47,676 nucleotides of DNA from Pseudanabaena sp. SR411 (GCF_002251945.1 NZ_NDHW01000032.1:1-47676); one strand, 5' to 3'; counted from the stretch's first letter, positions 1-9,042 are shown. Numbers and translations are program-made. Notes: generated by a model not told the origin, from the letters alone.

Positions 1-65
1 AGTCTTGCTCCATTCCATTGCAGATGTTCATGCAACTTTTCGCGAAATAGGTTAATCTCTTTCAC
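1..65 (-). mobile_element. IS transposase, N-terminal fragment running off the window
   Basis: On the minus strand an open frame starts at a GTG (63-65) and leaves the window at base 1. The roughly 21 visible residues read KEINLFREKLHEHLQWNGAR, which resembles the first residues of IS4-type transposases common in cyanobacteria. Only the N-terminus is visible, so no catalytic residue can be checked and the family call rests on resemblance alone. The frame stays open a little upstream of the GTG, so the start is uncertain. Because IS copies are repeated in genomes, the window may begin here simply because an assembly broke at the repeat. Confidence 0.45.
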
Positions 66-486
66 AGGGGTTTTATTGGCGATGTGGTTATCTTTTATAA
101 AACCCCTTCCTGCCTACTTTTGCAACTTTTTGTCCTGTACTAAGAGGACTGCTATATACTTCATTGCTATTGTTCATTGCTGCTTCCAGTCTTGTTGCTA
201 GGTTTGTCCATCAAGCAATCAGTGGTATTGAACTATCCTTGTGAATGCAGGTTTACCCATGGGGCGACCTCTGATACTGTCCAGTCTTTACTTGTTTCCA
301 CTGTTGAAGCAAAGACGACTCTATCTACAGTTCGGGCTTGGTGTCCCTAGGGGCAAAACGAGTTTATCTCTGCTTTTGCTTGTTTGGATTGTAGTAAAGA
401 TTTTATCCTTTACTTTTCTTCCTAGATACAAGGGGCAATTCATGAACTGCCCCTACAGTTCGTTCTTTTGCATAAGTCTTATTTCT
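66..486. other. Gap without a convincing gene
   Basis: I see no gene here. An open frame at 241-552 on the plus strand has a low-complexity hydrophobic product and overlaps the DUF29 gene antisense, so I do not accept it. A short inverted repeat, GGGGCA (432-437) and TGCCCC (448-453), sits just downstream of the DUF29 stop codon and may act as its weak terminator or be the edge of a small dispersed repeat. The part next to base 66 is probably the upstream end of the IS. Confidence 0.4.
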
Positions 487-912
487 TTAAATACTTTCAA
501 TGAGATTGATCGCCTGATTAAACAGATCTTTCCGATTAACCATTGTGTCTAATTCTTGAGGTTCATAGCGACCTTCAAATATTTCTAAAGAAGCGCCATC
601 GATCGCATCGTTGTAAGCCTCGTGCAAAATATCCAGCAAATCTTCTTGATCTAAATAAACCCCACCAGACTTGCGGCGTTTATTTTTGCGCTGAATTTGG
701 CGGATCGAATTACGAATCGAAAGATCCCAAGAACGAGTAGTACGATTTTCTATTTGTTGTTTAATCAGATGCATGAGTAAGATGATTGCGTAGCTAGTAA
801 TATTGTTGATTTTATCGTCTTTGCTCATTTCTTCCATCTCATCAACAATGGCTAACGCTCCAGATACGTCACCCTTGATCAATAAGTCTCTCAATGTTAA
901 TAATTCTTCCAT
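487..912 (-). CDS. DUF29-family protein
   Basis: A 141-residue protein that looks like the DUF29 family, which is abundant in cyanobacteria and has no established function. The supporting pattern is a helical central stretch (HLIKQQIENRTTRSWDLSI) matching the conserved 'hydrophobic-HLLK-basic-W' pattern of that family, followed by a basic segment (KNKRRK) and an acidic C-terminus. There is no signal peptide or membrane segment, so it is probably cytoplasmic. It lies downstream of the radical SAM gene on the same strand, but a hairpin terminator at 934-958 separates them, so it is probably transcribed from its own promoter or by readthrough. Confidence 0.65.
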   Translation of the reverse strand: MEELLTLRDLLIKGDVSGALAIVDEMEEMSKDDKINNITSYAIILLMHLIKQQIENRTTRSWDLSIRNSIRQIQRKNKRRKSGGVYLDQEDLLDILHEAYNDAIDGASLEIFEGRYEPQELDTMVNRKDLFNQAINLIESI

Positions 913-933
913 TGCGATTCTCCAATGATTGCC

Positions 934-958
934 AAGAGGCTCGCCAAGCGAGCCTCTT
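934..958 (-). terminator. Hairpin terminator of the radical SAM gene
   Basis: A perfect 11-bp stem (934-944 with 948-958) closes a 3-base loop immediately after the stop of the gene at 964-2586. There is no long U-run, so termination may be partial. Confidence 0.6.
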
Positions 959-963
959 GATAT

Positions 964-2586
964 TTACGCATTAACTAGTTCCTTCATTGGTGCAGCGAGA
1001 GCTTCTTCCAATGGTGCGCGTCCAAGACGCTCCTCTAGAATATTCATCACGGTACGCCCGAAGTCGTCATCATCACGCTTCCATGCTTCTAAACAGACTT
1101 CACCAAAGAAAGAACCCAGAGGCTCAGGATTCCAAAGTAGCTTCTTGGCCGTCCAAGGCATCATGCTCATAGGGTTGTAGTCGGGTTTGAGAATGTTGTT
1201 TTTGAAAGCATAGTCTTCCAGATGGGTATGGGGTTGTAAGCCAATGAAGAAGATCGCAGGTTCCACTTTGTCGGCTCCGAAAATCGCTTCCAGTTCTCGG
1301 TGATAGGCGATCGTCTGGCGAATTGTTTCTAGGGTTTCATCGATAACATTAAAGGAATAGTTAACCGATACCAACTCATTAAAACCTGCGGCTTTGAGAT
1401 CGCGACAATTTTGTAAAACAGACTTGAGGTTATAGCCCATTCGCATTTTACGAACAAGCTCTTGCGAACCGCTAGTGATGCCAATCTCAAAATAGCTCAT
1501 GCCTGTCTCCACCATTAACTGACAGAGGTAAGGCGTAAGATTGTCCGCACGGATATAGGCTGCCCAATGGATGTCAGTCATACCCGATGCTTTTACTTTT
1601 TCTAATAATTCAACGGCATCATCAATGAATTTTTTTGCAGGAATAAACTGAGCATCGGTAAACCAGAAATTGCGAACACCGCGATCGTAGAGTGTTCGCA
1701 TTTCCTTGATCACTTCATCGGTGGGATTGATGCGAACCTGTTTGCCTTCGATAACGGTGTAAATGCAGTAGCAACAGTTATGGGGACAGCCGCGCTTAGT
1801 TTGCACACCTATATAAAAGTCGCGATCGCGGAAATAGTAATTAAAATCTTCCCAAATCGATTCGATATATTCGTAATCGCAAGCGCTTTTTTCAATCGGT
1901 GCGGGTTGCTCATGGATTAATCTAGCGCGAGGCTTCGTTTCACCGACCACATAGCAGCGATCACTTTCAATTTCTCTCCCTTGCACCAAACGCTCTAGTA
2001 ATGATTCACCTTCACCAACCGAAATAATCGTGCCTTTGGGTAAGACATTACCTAGCTGTTCATAAAAAACGCTGACCGCACCGCCACCGATCACGGCTTT
2101 AGCCTCAGGGTGATAGCGTCTAGCACGAGCTAATCCGCGTTTGATTAACTGTGAATTGCGCCAAAGTTCGGTGTAGTAAGAGGTAAATAGACGTAATCCA
2201 TTCACAGCCCCACGTAATTTCTTAAAAGGATTTTTGGCGTAGTAAAACTCAAAGGCATTTTGCAGAGGATTACCACCGCGTCCGCCCACAGGCGCATAAA
2301 TCTGAATATCGCGCCATGAAAATACTAATAAGTTGGGTTGAAACTTGTCGATCGCCCGATCTAGAGCTGCATAAAAATCAAGGGGTGGCACAGTACCTAA
2401 ATCAAAAATATTTTGCTGTACATGGGGCGCAACCTTATGAATGTGATCGGATAAATAAACTACGCCAATCGGAAAAATCGGGTTGCATGGTAGGCGAATG
2501 TAGAGAATGCGATCGCAGCCCACAGATACACCAGATCGATCTCTCGTTAAATCAAGGGGATTTCTTATGGAATCAGTGGTGGACAT
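964..2586 (-). CDS. B12-binding-domain radical SAM protein
   Basis: A 540-residue radical SAM enzyme. The cluster-binding motif CxxxCxxC is visible at C267, C271 and C274 within KRGCPHNCCYC. It is preceded by an N-terminal Rossmann-like region of the B12-binding type (about residues 25-215, with VIGGGAVS and SVGEGE loops) and followed by a TIM-barrel-like core. This architecture belongs to the BchE/HpnJ-like superfamily. Cyanobacteria carry a conserved member that databases name a 'photosystem II high light acclimation radical SAM protein', and this looks like it, though I cannot search to confirm. The substrate is unknown. The start ATG at 2586 follows a long AT-rich leader. The gene stands alone, with a terminator at 934-958. 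Confidence 0.8.
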   Translation of the reverse strand: MSTTDSIRNPLDLTRDRSGVSVGCDRILYIRLPCNPIFPIGVVYLSDHIHKVAPHVQQNIFDLGTVPPLDFYAALDRAIDKFQPNLLVFSWRDIQIYAPVGGRGGNPLQNAFEFYYAKNPFKKLRGAVNGLRLFTSYYTELWRNSQLIKRGLARARRYHPEAKAVIGGGAVSVFYEQLGNVLPKGTIISVGEGESLLERLVQGREIESDRCYVVGETKPRARLIHEQPAPIEKSACDYEYIESIWEDFNYYFRDRDFYIGVQTKRGCPHNCCYCIYTVIEGKQVRINPTDEVIKEMRTLYDRGVRNFWFTDAQFIPAKKFIDDAVELLEKVKASGMTDIHWAAYIRADNLTPYLCQLMVETGMSYFEIGITSGSQELVRKMRMGYNLKSVLQNCRDLKAAGFNELVSVNYSFNVIDETLETIRQTIAYHRELEAIFGADKVEPAIFFIGLQPHTHLEDYAFKNNILKPDYNPMSMMPWTAKKLLWNPEPLGSFFGEVCLEAWKRDDDDFGRTVMNILEERLGRAPLEEALAAPMKELVNA

Positions 2587-2999
2587 AGGATTTTATCTCT
2601 GATCTAAATTTTTTCTTAAGGTTTTTATTATTTTTGGGGATTTCATCGCAATTTCTACACTGAGAAATCGCAAAATATTGAGCGCTAAGTCTTTACATAT
2701 CTTAATTATATTCACTTTACGGCTAGTTCGGTAATCATGGGGATCAACAAAGTGGGGATCAAATTAGTGATCGCTGAATTATTAGTTGGTAGTAGTGTTT
2801 ACAATCGTTAATTAGCCTTGAGTGTTAGTTTTATGTACGAGCAAAATGGCAAGATTAGTATTCTTGTTAATTTCAAAGAGATCGGCAGGGTCTGTTTGAC
2901 TTGATTAAGGATATTTTTGGATTTATGACTAATCTAGGTTAGTTTGAGGTTCAAAAATCTTGTTAATTTTTGCTTAAACAACTTTATATAAAAAATACT
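2587..2999. other. Divergent intergenic region
   Basis: About 410 bases between the leftward radical SAM gene and the rightward DUF1830-MBOAT unit, presumably holding both promoters. The only open frame I noticed is about 23 codons from the ATG near 2833, too short to trust. Short repeats of GGGGATCAA (about 2740-2762) are visible. I see no RNA gene. Confidence 0.4.
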
Positions 3000-3362
3000 A
3001 TGTCCATATTTGATCCGTTACCTGCTGATTTACACGACAAAATAATTGTCTGCTCCTATGTAAATGCCACTAGCAAAATCCAAATAGCGCGGATTACTAA
3101 TGTCCCACAGTGGTATTTCGAGCGGGTCGTGTTTCCTGGTCAAAATCTCATCTTTGAAGCGATCGCGTCGGCACATGTTGAGATTCATACAGGCATGATG
3201 GCAAGCTCCATACTTTCGGATACAATTCCCTGTGTCCAATTACAGGTAGAAGAAGCTAGCTCCACCTTACCAAGCTGGGTTCCCATTAAACATCTTGATG
3301 ATGACCTACTTGATGATCCTTCGGTGCTGCTAAATCTGCCTAAGCCTGAAGTAGTCTCCTAA
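3000..3362 (+). CDS. DUF1830 protein
   Basis: A 120-residue protein starting at ATG 3000 (MSIFDPLPADL). The frame is open further upstream, but the residues before this are low-complexity and unlike the family. The stretch CSYVNATSKIQIARITNVP, followed by WYFERVVFPGQ and VEIHTG, is the conserved core of DUF1830, a small family essentially restricted to cyanobacteria and without known function. No signal peptide or membrane helix is present. Its stop codon is 2 bases before the MBOAT start at 3365, so the two are almost certainly co-transcribed. Confidence 0.8.
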   Translation: MSIFDPLPADLHDKIIVCSYVNATSKIQIARITNVPQWYFERVVFPGQNLIFEAIASAHVEIHTGMMASSILSDTIPCVQLQVEEASSTLPSWVPIKHLDDDLLDDPSVLLNLPKPEVVS

Positions 3363-3364
3363 CG

Positions 3365-4858
3365 ATGGATTTTCTACCCCTCCAGTTTTCTCAGTTTTTG
3401 TCTGGCATAAAAATGGATTTTTTATCCCTTGATTATGCTCAATTCCTGATTATCACAACAATTGTTTATTGGCTCTTACCCAATGTGCAAGCACGCTTGT
3501 TAGTTATTTTGACGGCAAGCTTAATGTTTTACTCATTTATCCAGAGACAGTATGTCTGGCTATTGCTAGTGATGTTGGCAGTTAATTTCTGGCTAGGAGG
3601 AGAAATTCGCAAAGGAGATAAATTCCTAAAGCAGTGGCTGCTGTTTGTGGGGATATTTTTTGACGTGCTACTGCTATTTGGTTTTAAATACATTCCGTTT
3701 GTAGCGACGGCGATCGGCAATATTACGGGTTTACCAGTGGGGAGTTCGCTAGCAATCTGGGCGAAGGCAAACATCGTACCGCCGATCACCCTCAGCTTTT
3801 TTGTATTTGAGTTAATTGCTTACCTGATCGATACCTATAGCGGTAATAGCCCCGCCAAGGATTTTCTCCACTTTGCCGCTTATAAGTTATTTTTTGCCAA
3901 GCTACTATCGGGGCCAATTACCCGTTATCAAGAATTTGCGCCCCAACTCATTACGCGATCGCGCCCTGTTTTGCCTGACATTGCCGAAGGTATCTGGCTA
4001 TTCGCCTGTGGAGCCGTCAAAAAAGGGATCATCGCCGACAATATGGCGCGACTCGTCGATCTGACTTTTCGGAATACGGAACGCGCAGGTAGTGTTGATC
4101 TATGGCTAGCACTCTTCGCCTATGGCATTCAGATTTATTGCGATTTTAGCGGCTATATCGATATGGCAAGGGGTAGCGCTTTGTTACTAGGTTTCAAGCT
4201 ACCCCCAAATTTTGATTTCCCCTATTTTTCCGCAAGCATCTCTGATTTTTGGCGACGTTGGCACATGACCCTCGGCGCATGGATGCGAAATTATCTTTAT
4301 ATTCCCCTCGGCGGCTCACGGGGTGGGCTTTGGCGCACTTGCCTGAACTTGATGATCATCATGCTCGTAGTTGGCATTTGGCATGGAGCTAACTGGGGCT
4401 TCATTATTTGGGGAGTCTGGCATGGGGCGGCGCTAGTAGTACATCGCCTCTGGATGGAAGTTTGCAGCGTATTTGAAGGTTTACATAAGATTTGGAAACC
4501 TTTACCAATGCAGATTTTAGCAATTGTGATCACGCAGTTAGTGGTCTTTTTAGGATGGATTCCTTTCCGTTTACCCAATTTAGCCGATACCAATATGTTT
4601 TTGCAAAGGCTTTGGGGCTACGAAAGCGATCCCCAATTTGGTGTGAAAATCTATGTGGAGTCCCTTGGGATCACGGTGGGGCAAATCTCGTTATTAATGT
4701 TTACGATAGTTCTTTTGTCACTGATTGCCTATCGCTGCGATCGCGCTAAGTGGCAATTAAACTGGCAAGTCAAATTATTCCTAGTCCCCGTCAGCCTATT
4801 TCTAGTGAGCATCCTCAGCCCCGACAAGAAACTACCCTTTATCTACTTTGATTTTTAG
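3365..4858 (+). CDS. MBOAT-family O-acyltransferase (AlgI-like)
   Basis: A polytopic membrane protein of the MBOAT family related to AlgI, which transfers acyl (usually acetyl) groups onto exported polysaccharides. Many hydrophobic helices are visible. The family's active-site region appears as WHGANWGF (about residue 339) and WGVWHG (about 351), with FDFPYFSASISDFWRRWHMTLG before it, a hallmark of the AlgI branch. Two starts are possible, ATG 3365 and ATG 3413. The second gives the usual MBOAT beginning (MDFLSLDYAQFL), and the first 16 residues look like a diverged copy of it. It follows DUF1830 after 2 bases. No AlgJ/AlgX-like partner is seen in the window, so the substrate is unknown. Confidence 0.85.
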   Translation: MDFLPLQFSQFLSGIKMDFLSLDYAQFLIITTIVYWLLPNVQARLLVILTASLMFYSFIQRQYVWLLLVMLAVNFWLGGEIRKGDKFLKQWLLFVGIFFDVLLLFGFKYIPFVATAIGNITGLPVGSSLAIWAKANIVPPITLSFFVFELIAYLIDTYSGNSPAKDFLHFAAYKLFFAKLLSGPITRYQEFAPQLITRSRPVLPDIAEGIWLFACGAVKKGIIADNMARLVDLTFRNTERAGSVDLWLALFAYGIQIYCDFSGYIDMARGSALLLGFKLPPNFDFPYFSASISDFWRRWHMTLGAWMRNYLYIPLGGSRGGLWRTCLNLMIIMLVVGIWHGANWGFIIWGVWHGAALVVHRLWMEVCSVFEGLHKIWKPLPMQILAIVITQLVVFLGWIPFRLPNLADTNMFLQRLWGYESDPQFGVKIYVESLGITVGQISLLMFTIVLLSLIAYRCDRAKWQLNWQVKLFLVPVSLFLVSILSPDKKLPFIYFDF

Positions 4859-4896
4859 ATTTTATATTTCTACTGCCTCTTGAAAAATGCGATCGC

Positions 4897-5193
4897 CTAT
4901 GCAATTACAAATTCAGGTAAAACACTTTGAAAATTAATGTAAGTAAGAAACAACTCTTCGCCCTCAGAATTCTCTAGAGCATCTACATAAGATTCAATGC
5001 CTCTAGGTTGTGGGATTGGTTCGTTATCGTTGGCGATCGCTTGCAAATGAAATGATAAAGCAGATTGCATATTATTCCGATTTTCTTCTAAAGTTTCACC
5101 TGTAGTAATACAGCCCAAAATATCAGGGGAATAAGCCGAGAAACCCGTAATGCTTTTTTTTAAACGATAAGGTATTTGTCTATTTACTTTAAT
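4897..5193 (-). CDS. hicB: HicB-like antitoxin, start codon unclear
   Basis: A HicB/UPF0150-type protein. Residues reading VNRQIPYRLKKSITGFSAYS then PDILGCITTGETLEENRNNM form the typical HicB N-terminal fold, followed by a helix and IESYVDAL, with no obvious C-terminal DNA-binding domain. The family fold requires the part upstream of the TTG at 5118, but no ATG, GTG or TTG exists there. The frame is open to about 5193, where an ATT overlaps the end of the hicA remnant. A TTG start at 5118 would remove the first beta strands. HicB normally neutralises the HicA mRNA interferase. Here hicA is broken, so this may be an orphan antitoxin or a decaying gene. Confidence 0.6.
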   Translation of the reverse strand: MKVNRQIPYRLKKSITGFSAYSPDILGCITTGETLEENRNNMQSALSFHLQAIANDNEPIPQPRGIESYVDALENSEGEELFLTYINFQSVLPEFVIA

Positions 5194-5290
5194 CCTGCTT
5201 GCTTGAGAATGCTGTTTAATGTTCCTTTTTTAACATCATCAGGCACTAGACAGTTAAAGCGGGATCGACGTATTTACGTCTTTTTTGTCG
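5184..5290 (-). pseudogene. hicA: hicA toxin remnant
   Basis: Just upstream of hicB on the same strand, a frame ending at the TAA 5184-5186 reads RSRFNCLVPDDVKKGTLNSI followed by LKQAGLK. That is the C-terminal half of a HicA-type toxin (the conserved VP...KKGTLNSILKQAGL tail). Upstream in the same frame there is a stop after a few residues, and the N-terminal half, including the catalytic histidine region, is missing. The overlap of its end with the hicB frame is the normal hicAB arrangement. The left boundary given is approximate. Confidence 0.55.
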
Positions 5291-5371
5291 GCATGAAATT
5301 GGCGTTTCAGCAGCTATCCCTGATTAGCTGACCAGTACCTAATAGTTAGAGCGATATTAAGATAAAAAAAC

Positions 5372-5412
5372 AAATCTCAAAGAGAGTGCTGGTGCAACTC
5401 TCTTTGAGATTT
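5372..5412 (-). terminator. Terminator of the SLH porin gene
   Basis: A 16-bp perfect stem (5372-5387 with 5397-5412) with a 9-base loop, followed in the minus direction by an A/T run. It lies 24 bases after the porin stop codon. Confidence 0.8.
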
Positions 5413-5436
5413 TGGCTATAGATATATCTAATTTAT

Positions 5437-7296
5437 TTAGAAAGTGAAAGTTGTGCGGATAGCGCCAACAGTGATCGTGTCGCTGCCTGAAGTTTGCACA
5501 GGATTAAAAATAAATAGTACCCCTGGAGTAATACTAATATTGTCATTCAAACGCATCCGATAAAACAACTCTAAATGAGTAGTTGAGGCAGGCTGACCGC
5601 CAAAGTCACCAGGGGCAACACCAGCCAAACCGATCGCACTAGGAATGTTAAACGCAGGTACGCCATTTTGAGTAAGGTTACTGCTGGTAATCTTAGGAGG
5701 TTGTCCCACGTAGATACCGCCCAAGTTACCTTCAGCAAACAAGTCGGGGAAGTTTAAAAACGCCATCCAGTTAAATGTGTCAACTGAACCACCGAGTCCT
5801 GCATCTCTAGTAGCGGATGTAGTGTAGCCAGCCCATCCACCCAAAGTAATTTGAGGAGAGATTCTCCATGTTGCCGTACCACCAAAGGCATTGGTTGAAA
5901 AACGTCCTGCGATTGGACCGATTAAGTTATCACCAACGCCTGTGTTTAAGCTGGCATTGGTAGTATAGGAATTAAGGTAATACAGTGCAAGATCAATAGC
6001 ATCACTGGGTGTGAGGGCAAGTTGTACGCCTGCGGTAAAGGGACCACCTGTTAAACCATTGTTTGGATCTGAAGCTAATGCTGCTGCATAAACACCTTGC
6101 AAGCTAATGTTATCGCTGATTTGCCAGTCAAAGCCAATACCAGCTTGCCCTGGGAAGTTGAGGATGGGGTTGCGTTGAGCAAAGGCGGAGAGCGCACCTT
6201 GACCCGCACTTTCATAACGGTTGGGACCACGAAATACACTTGATGGAGCAACTCCTGCTGCACCCACGATCACCGCAAGGTTATCGCCCACTAAAAATCG
6301 ATAGGACAAATCGCTCAATTGGATTGAATTGGCTGTATCCAGCTCATATCCAAGGCGAGTATAGGTATTGGTCAGAAAGTTATTGTTGGCAAAAAGGGTG
6401 GAAGCAGTAGAAGCATTTCCTGCTTGAATACCTGTTAACAAAAGACTGCGATTGTCAAACTGGGTGACTAAGCTGAGTTGCAGGTTATAGCCAAAGGTAA
6501 GATTAGTCGCATCATCGACGGTGTTGCGTGTACCATCTCTTGGAGTGAGATTGCCAGTATTTGGCAATCGGCTTTGCAGTCCAAAAATAGCTTGCCCAAA
6601 CAGCTTCGTTGTTGTCGAGAATTGCTGAGCCTCTAGCTTGGCGGTTTTTGCTTCGAGTGCATCAACTCGACCGCGCAAAGTCGCAAGCTCGGCAGCAAAT
6701 TCCTCTTGCAGTTTTTTCAACGTGGCGAGATCTTCTTGGCTAACTTTGTCAGCTAGCCCTGCGGAGATGATTTCGTTGATTTTGTCGAGACAAGCGTTTA
6801 AACCTGCAGCAAATTCATAACGGCTTGTGGCTTGTCTACCACGAAAGGTGCTATCGGGATATCCTGCAATGCAACCATAGCGCTCAACGAGAGATTGTAA
6901 TGCTGTAAAAGCCCAGTCTGTAGGTCTGACATCACTTAGTTGCGAAACTGAGGTAACACCCTGCGCGTTAAGATTTGGTTTGGTGCGATCGCTGGTTTTG
7001 ACTGGTTTTGACTGTACCAATTCAGTATTAATCGCCCGAATAACTTCTGAATCAGTACTAGGATTGGTGGGAGATTGCAATGTCTGTGATTGATTAGCCG
7101 TGGTGGTAGGCATGATCATTGGATCATAGCCAATTGACCGCACTAGTTCAGATTCATTTGAGGCGATCGCTGCTTCTTTTTGAACTTCAGCCTGAGCATA
7201 GTTGGGATGTAAAGCACTTAATATTAATGTTGATGAGATCGTTGTTGCTGTCAGCGCAACTAAATTGATTGAGGCTTTAGGTTTGATTTTAAGCAT
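5437..7296 (-). CDS. SLH-domain OprB-type outer-membrane porin
   Basis: A 619-residue cyanobacterial major porin of the SomA / 'iron uptake porin' type. Residues 1-36 are a signal peptide (basic start, hydrophobic core, cleavage near AQA-EV). An SLH domain spans about 117-180 (VSQLSDVRPTDWAFTALQSL, then RYGCIAGYPDSTFRG), which anchors the barrel to peptidoglycan. A coiled coil follows at about 183-225 with Leu/Ala heptads. The rest (about 230-619) is an OprB-like beta-barrel ending in Phe (TTFTF), the usual outer-membrane insertion signal. The family allows passage of small solutes or inorganic ions; which one cannot be told from sequence. It is a single-gene unit with its own terminator, divergent from the helicase gene. 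Confidence 0.88.
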   Translation of the reverse strand: MLKIKPKASINLVALTATTISSTLILSALHPNYAQAEVQKEAAIASNESELVRSIGYDPMIMPTTTANQSQTLQSPTNPSTDSEVIRAINTELVQSKPVKTSDRTKPNLNAQGVTSVSQLSDVRPTDWAFTALQSLVERYGCIAGYPDSTFRGRQATSRYEFAAGLNACLDKINEIISAGLADKVSQEDLATLKKLQEEFAAELATLRGRVDALEAKTAKLEAQQFSTTTKLFGQAIFGLQSRLPNTGNLTPRDGTRNTVDDATNLTFGYNLQLSLVTQFDNRSLLLTGIQAGNASTASTLFANNNFLTNTYTRLGYELDTANSIQLSDLSYRFLVGDNLAVIVGAAGVAPSSVFRGPNRYESAGQGALSAFAQRNPILNFPGQAGIGFDWQISDNISLQGVYAAALASDPNNGLTGGPFTAGVQLALTPSDAIDLALYYLNSYTTNASLNTGVGDNLIGPIAGRFSTNAFGGTATWRISPQITLGGWAGYTTSATRDAGLGGSVDTFNWMAFLNFPDLFAEGNLGGIYVGQPPKITSSNLTQNGVPAFNIPSAIGLAGVAPGDFGGQPASTTHLELFYRMRLNDNISITPGVLFIFNPVQTSGSDTITVGAIRTTFTF

Positions 7297-7450
7297 AAAA
7301 GTTTACAATCCTCACATGGTCACTTTTTTAGATACAGAAGCACACTTCTAGCGAAAGACGAATTTTAAAAAGATTAGTTCCTAAATATTTAAAACATTTT
7401 TGCGAACTTTTACAACCCTTGAAAACATAATTACACCATTTGTACTAGAA

Positions 7451-8938
7451 ATGCCTCGTATTCCCAATCTCACCTACGATCGCGGAACCTTAATTCTCCA
7501 TCCACCACCTAAAGGCAAATCATGGATTGAATTTGCTACATGGGATGATCGCATTGAGAAGTTTCGCATTCCTGCTAATCGTTATCGTGAGTTGATTTTG
7601 ACTCTGCGCTCAGAAGGCATCGCCATCGAAGATAAGTCACGGGGATATCAAGAAGTTAACTTGATTTCTCACACCAAAATGGAACCATATCCACATCAGA
7701 GTGAGGCTCTAGCCGCATGGCAGCGAGTCGGCAAATGTGGCGTGGTTGTTTTACCGACAGCCGCAGGTAAAACTTATTTAGCGCAGTTAGCGATGCAAGT
7801 CACCAATCGCAGCACCTTAGTGATTGTGCCGACTCTCGATCTGATGCATCAGTGGTATGCCCATTTATTAGCGGCGTTTCCTGATGTGGAGATTGGTTTA
7901 TTGGGAGGTGGTTCACGCGATCGCACAGCAATTCTCGTTTCAACCTATGACAGTGCCGCAATTCAAGCGGAAGCTTTAGGCAATCTCTACGGCTTGATCG
8001 TGTTTGATGAATGCCATCATTTACCTACTGATTTTAATCGCGTGATTGCTGAATATGCGATCGCCCCTTATCGGCTGGGATTAACCGCCACACCTGAACG
8101 TAGCGATGGCAAACATGCAGATTTAGAATTTCTAATTGGTGAAGAAGTCTATCGCAAATCTGCTGACGACCTAGCAGGTCAAGCTTTAGCCGAACATAAA
8201 ATTGTTCAGATCAAAGTTTCTCTTTCGGAAAAAGAACGCGAGCGCTATGATTCTCTAATTCAAAGTCGCAATCAGTTTTTAAAGGAATCAAAAATTTCTC
8301 TCGGTAGTCTTGAAGGCTGGCAAAGATTTGTCCAAGCAAGTGCGCGATCGCAAGCAGGTCGAAGAGCAATGCTTGCCCACCGTGAATCGAAGGAATTATC
8401 TTTAGGAACAGAATCAAAATTACGAGTCCTGTCAGATTTGTTGGCTCAACATTTCGGCGAAAGAATACTGATTTTTACCAATGACAACGCTACGGTTTAT
8501 CGCATTTCACAGGATTTATTAATTCCAGCCCTTACTCACCAAACTCCCGTGAAGGAACGCCATGAAATTCTAACGTTCTTTCGAGAAGGTAAATATAAGA
8601 CTCTAGTTGCTTCCCATGTTTTAAATGAAGGTGTTGATGTGCCTGATGCACGAATTGCCATCCTCCTATCGGGTACAGGTTCAGCCAGAGAATATATTCA
8701 GCGTTTGGGGCGGGTGTTGCGGCGTGGTACTGAGGCAAACAAGCAAGCAATTCTCTATGAAGTGGTGACTGAGGATACTAGTGAAGTAAGAACTTCAGAA
8801 AGACGAAGGGGAATTGAGCGATCGCGTCCCGAACCGAAACAGGACAATGTGGTGCAAATAGGAATTAAGTACGATTCAGATATCCATAAAACACAACCAA
8901 TCGCTGCGGAAATTTCCAACGATTACGACAAAAAATAG
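7451..8938 (+). CDS. DEAD/DEAH-box helicase, XPB/SSL2-like
   Basis: An SF2 helicase of 495 residues. Motif I is PTAAGKT (about residues 102-108), motif II is DECHH (about 186-190), motif III is GLTATPER, and motif VI is QRLGRVLRRG in the second RecA lobe. The order and spacing match the short bacterial XPB-like helicases. I prefer ATG 7451 (MPRIPNLTYDRGTLILHPPP), a typical beginning for cyanobacterial homologues, over the TTG at 7400, which adds 17 unconserved residues. The C-terminal 45 residues are polar and variable. The role is probably DNA repair or transcription-coupled remodelling; this is family inference only. It ends in a strong terminator. Confidence 0.85.
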   Translation: MPRIPNLTYDRGTLILHPPPKGKSWIEFATWDDRIEKFRIPANRYRELILTLRSEGIAIEDKSRGYQEVNLISHTKMEPYPHQSEALAAWQRVGKCGVVVLPTAAGKTYLAQLAMQVTNRSTLVIVPTLDLMHQWYAHLLAAFPDVEIGLLGGGSRDRTAILVSTYDSAAIQAEALGNLYGLIVFDECHHLPTDFNRVIAEYAIAPYRLGLTATPERSDGKHADLEFLIGEEVYRKSADDLAGQALAEHKIVQIKVSLSEKERERYDSLIQSRNQFLKESKISLGSLEGWQRFVQASARSQAGRRAMLAHRESKELSLGTESKLRVLSDLLAQHFGERILIFTNDNATVYRISQDLLIPALTHQTPVKERHEILTFFREGKYKTLVASHVLNEGVDVPDARIAILLSGTGSAREYIQRLGRVLRRGTEANKQAILYEVVTEDTSEVRTSERRRGIERSRPEPKQDNVVQIGIKYDSDIHKTQPIAAEISNDYDKK

Positions 8939-8971
8939 AATGGGGCGCTTCGCGCCCCATTCTATTTTTTT
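8937..8971 (+). terminator. Rho-independent terminator of the helicase gene
   Basis: A 12-bp stem (8937-8948 with 8952-8963) with a TTC loop, followed by a run of T. It overlaps the stop codon. Confidence 0.88.
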
Positions 8972-8987
8972 GCTTGCTAACGAGCTA

Positions 8988-9042
8988 CAAGAAAAAAAAT
9001 TTGAAAGCGTTGTGATACAACGCTTTCAAATTTTTTTTCTTG
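8988..9042. repeat. 25-bp perfect inverted repeat, second terminator-like hairpin
   Basis: Two perfectly complementary 25-base arms (8988-9012 and 9018-9042) around a TGATA loop. The arms have A8/T8 tracts outside and a G+C-containing core inside. The symmetry would stop transcription from either side. It stands 17 bases after the first terminator and before the peptidoglycan-binding gene. Confidence 0.75.

Noticed and set aside
241-552. Plus-strand open frame of 103 codons
   Set aside because: Hydrophobic low-complexity product, no family resemblance, antisense overlap with the DUF29 gene.
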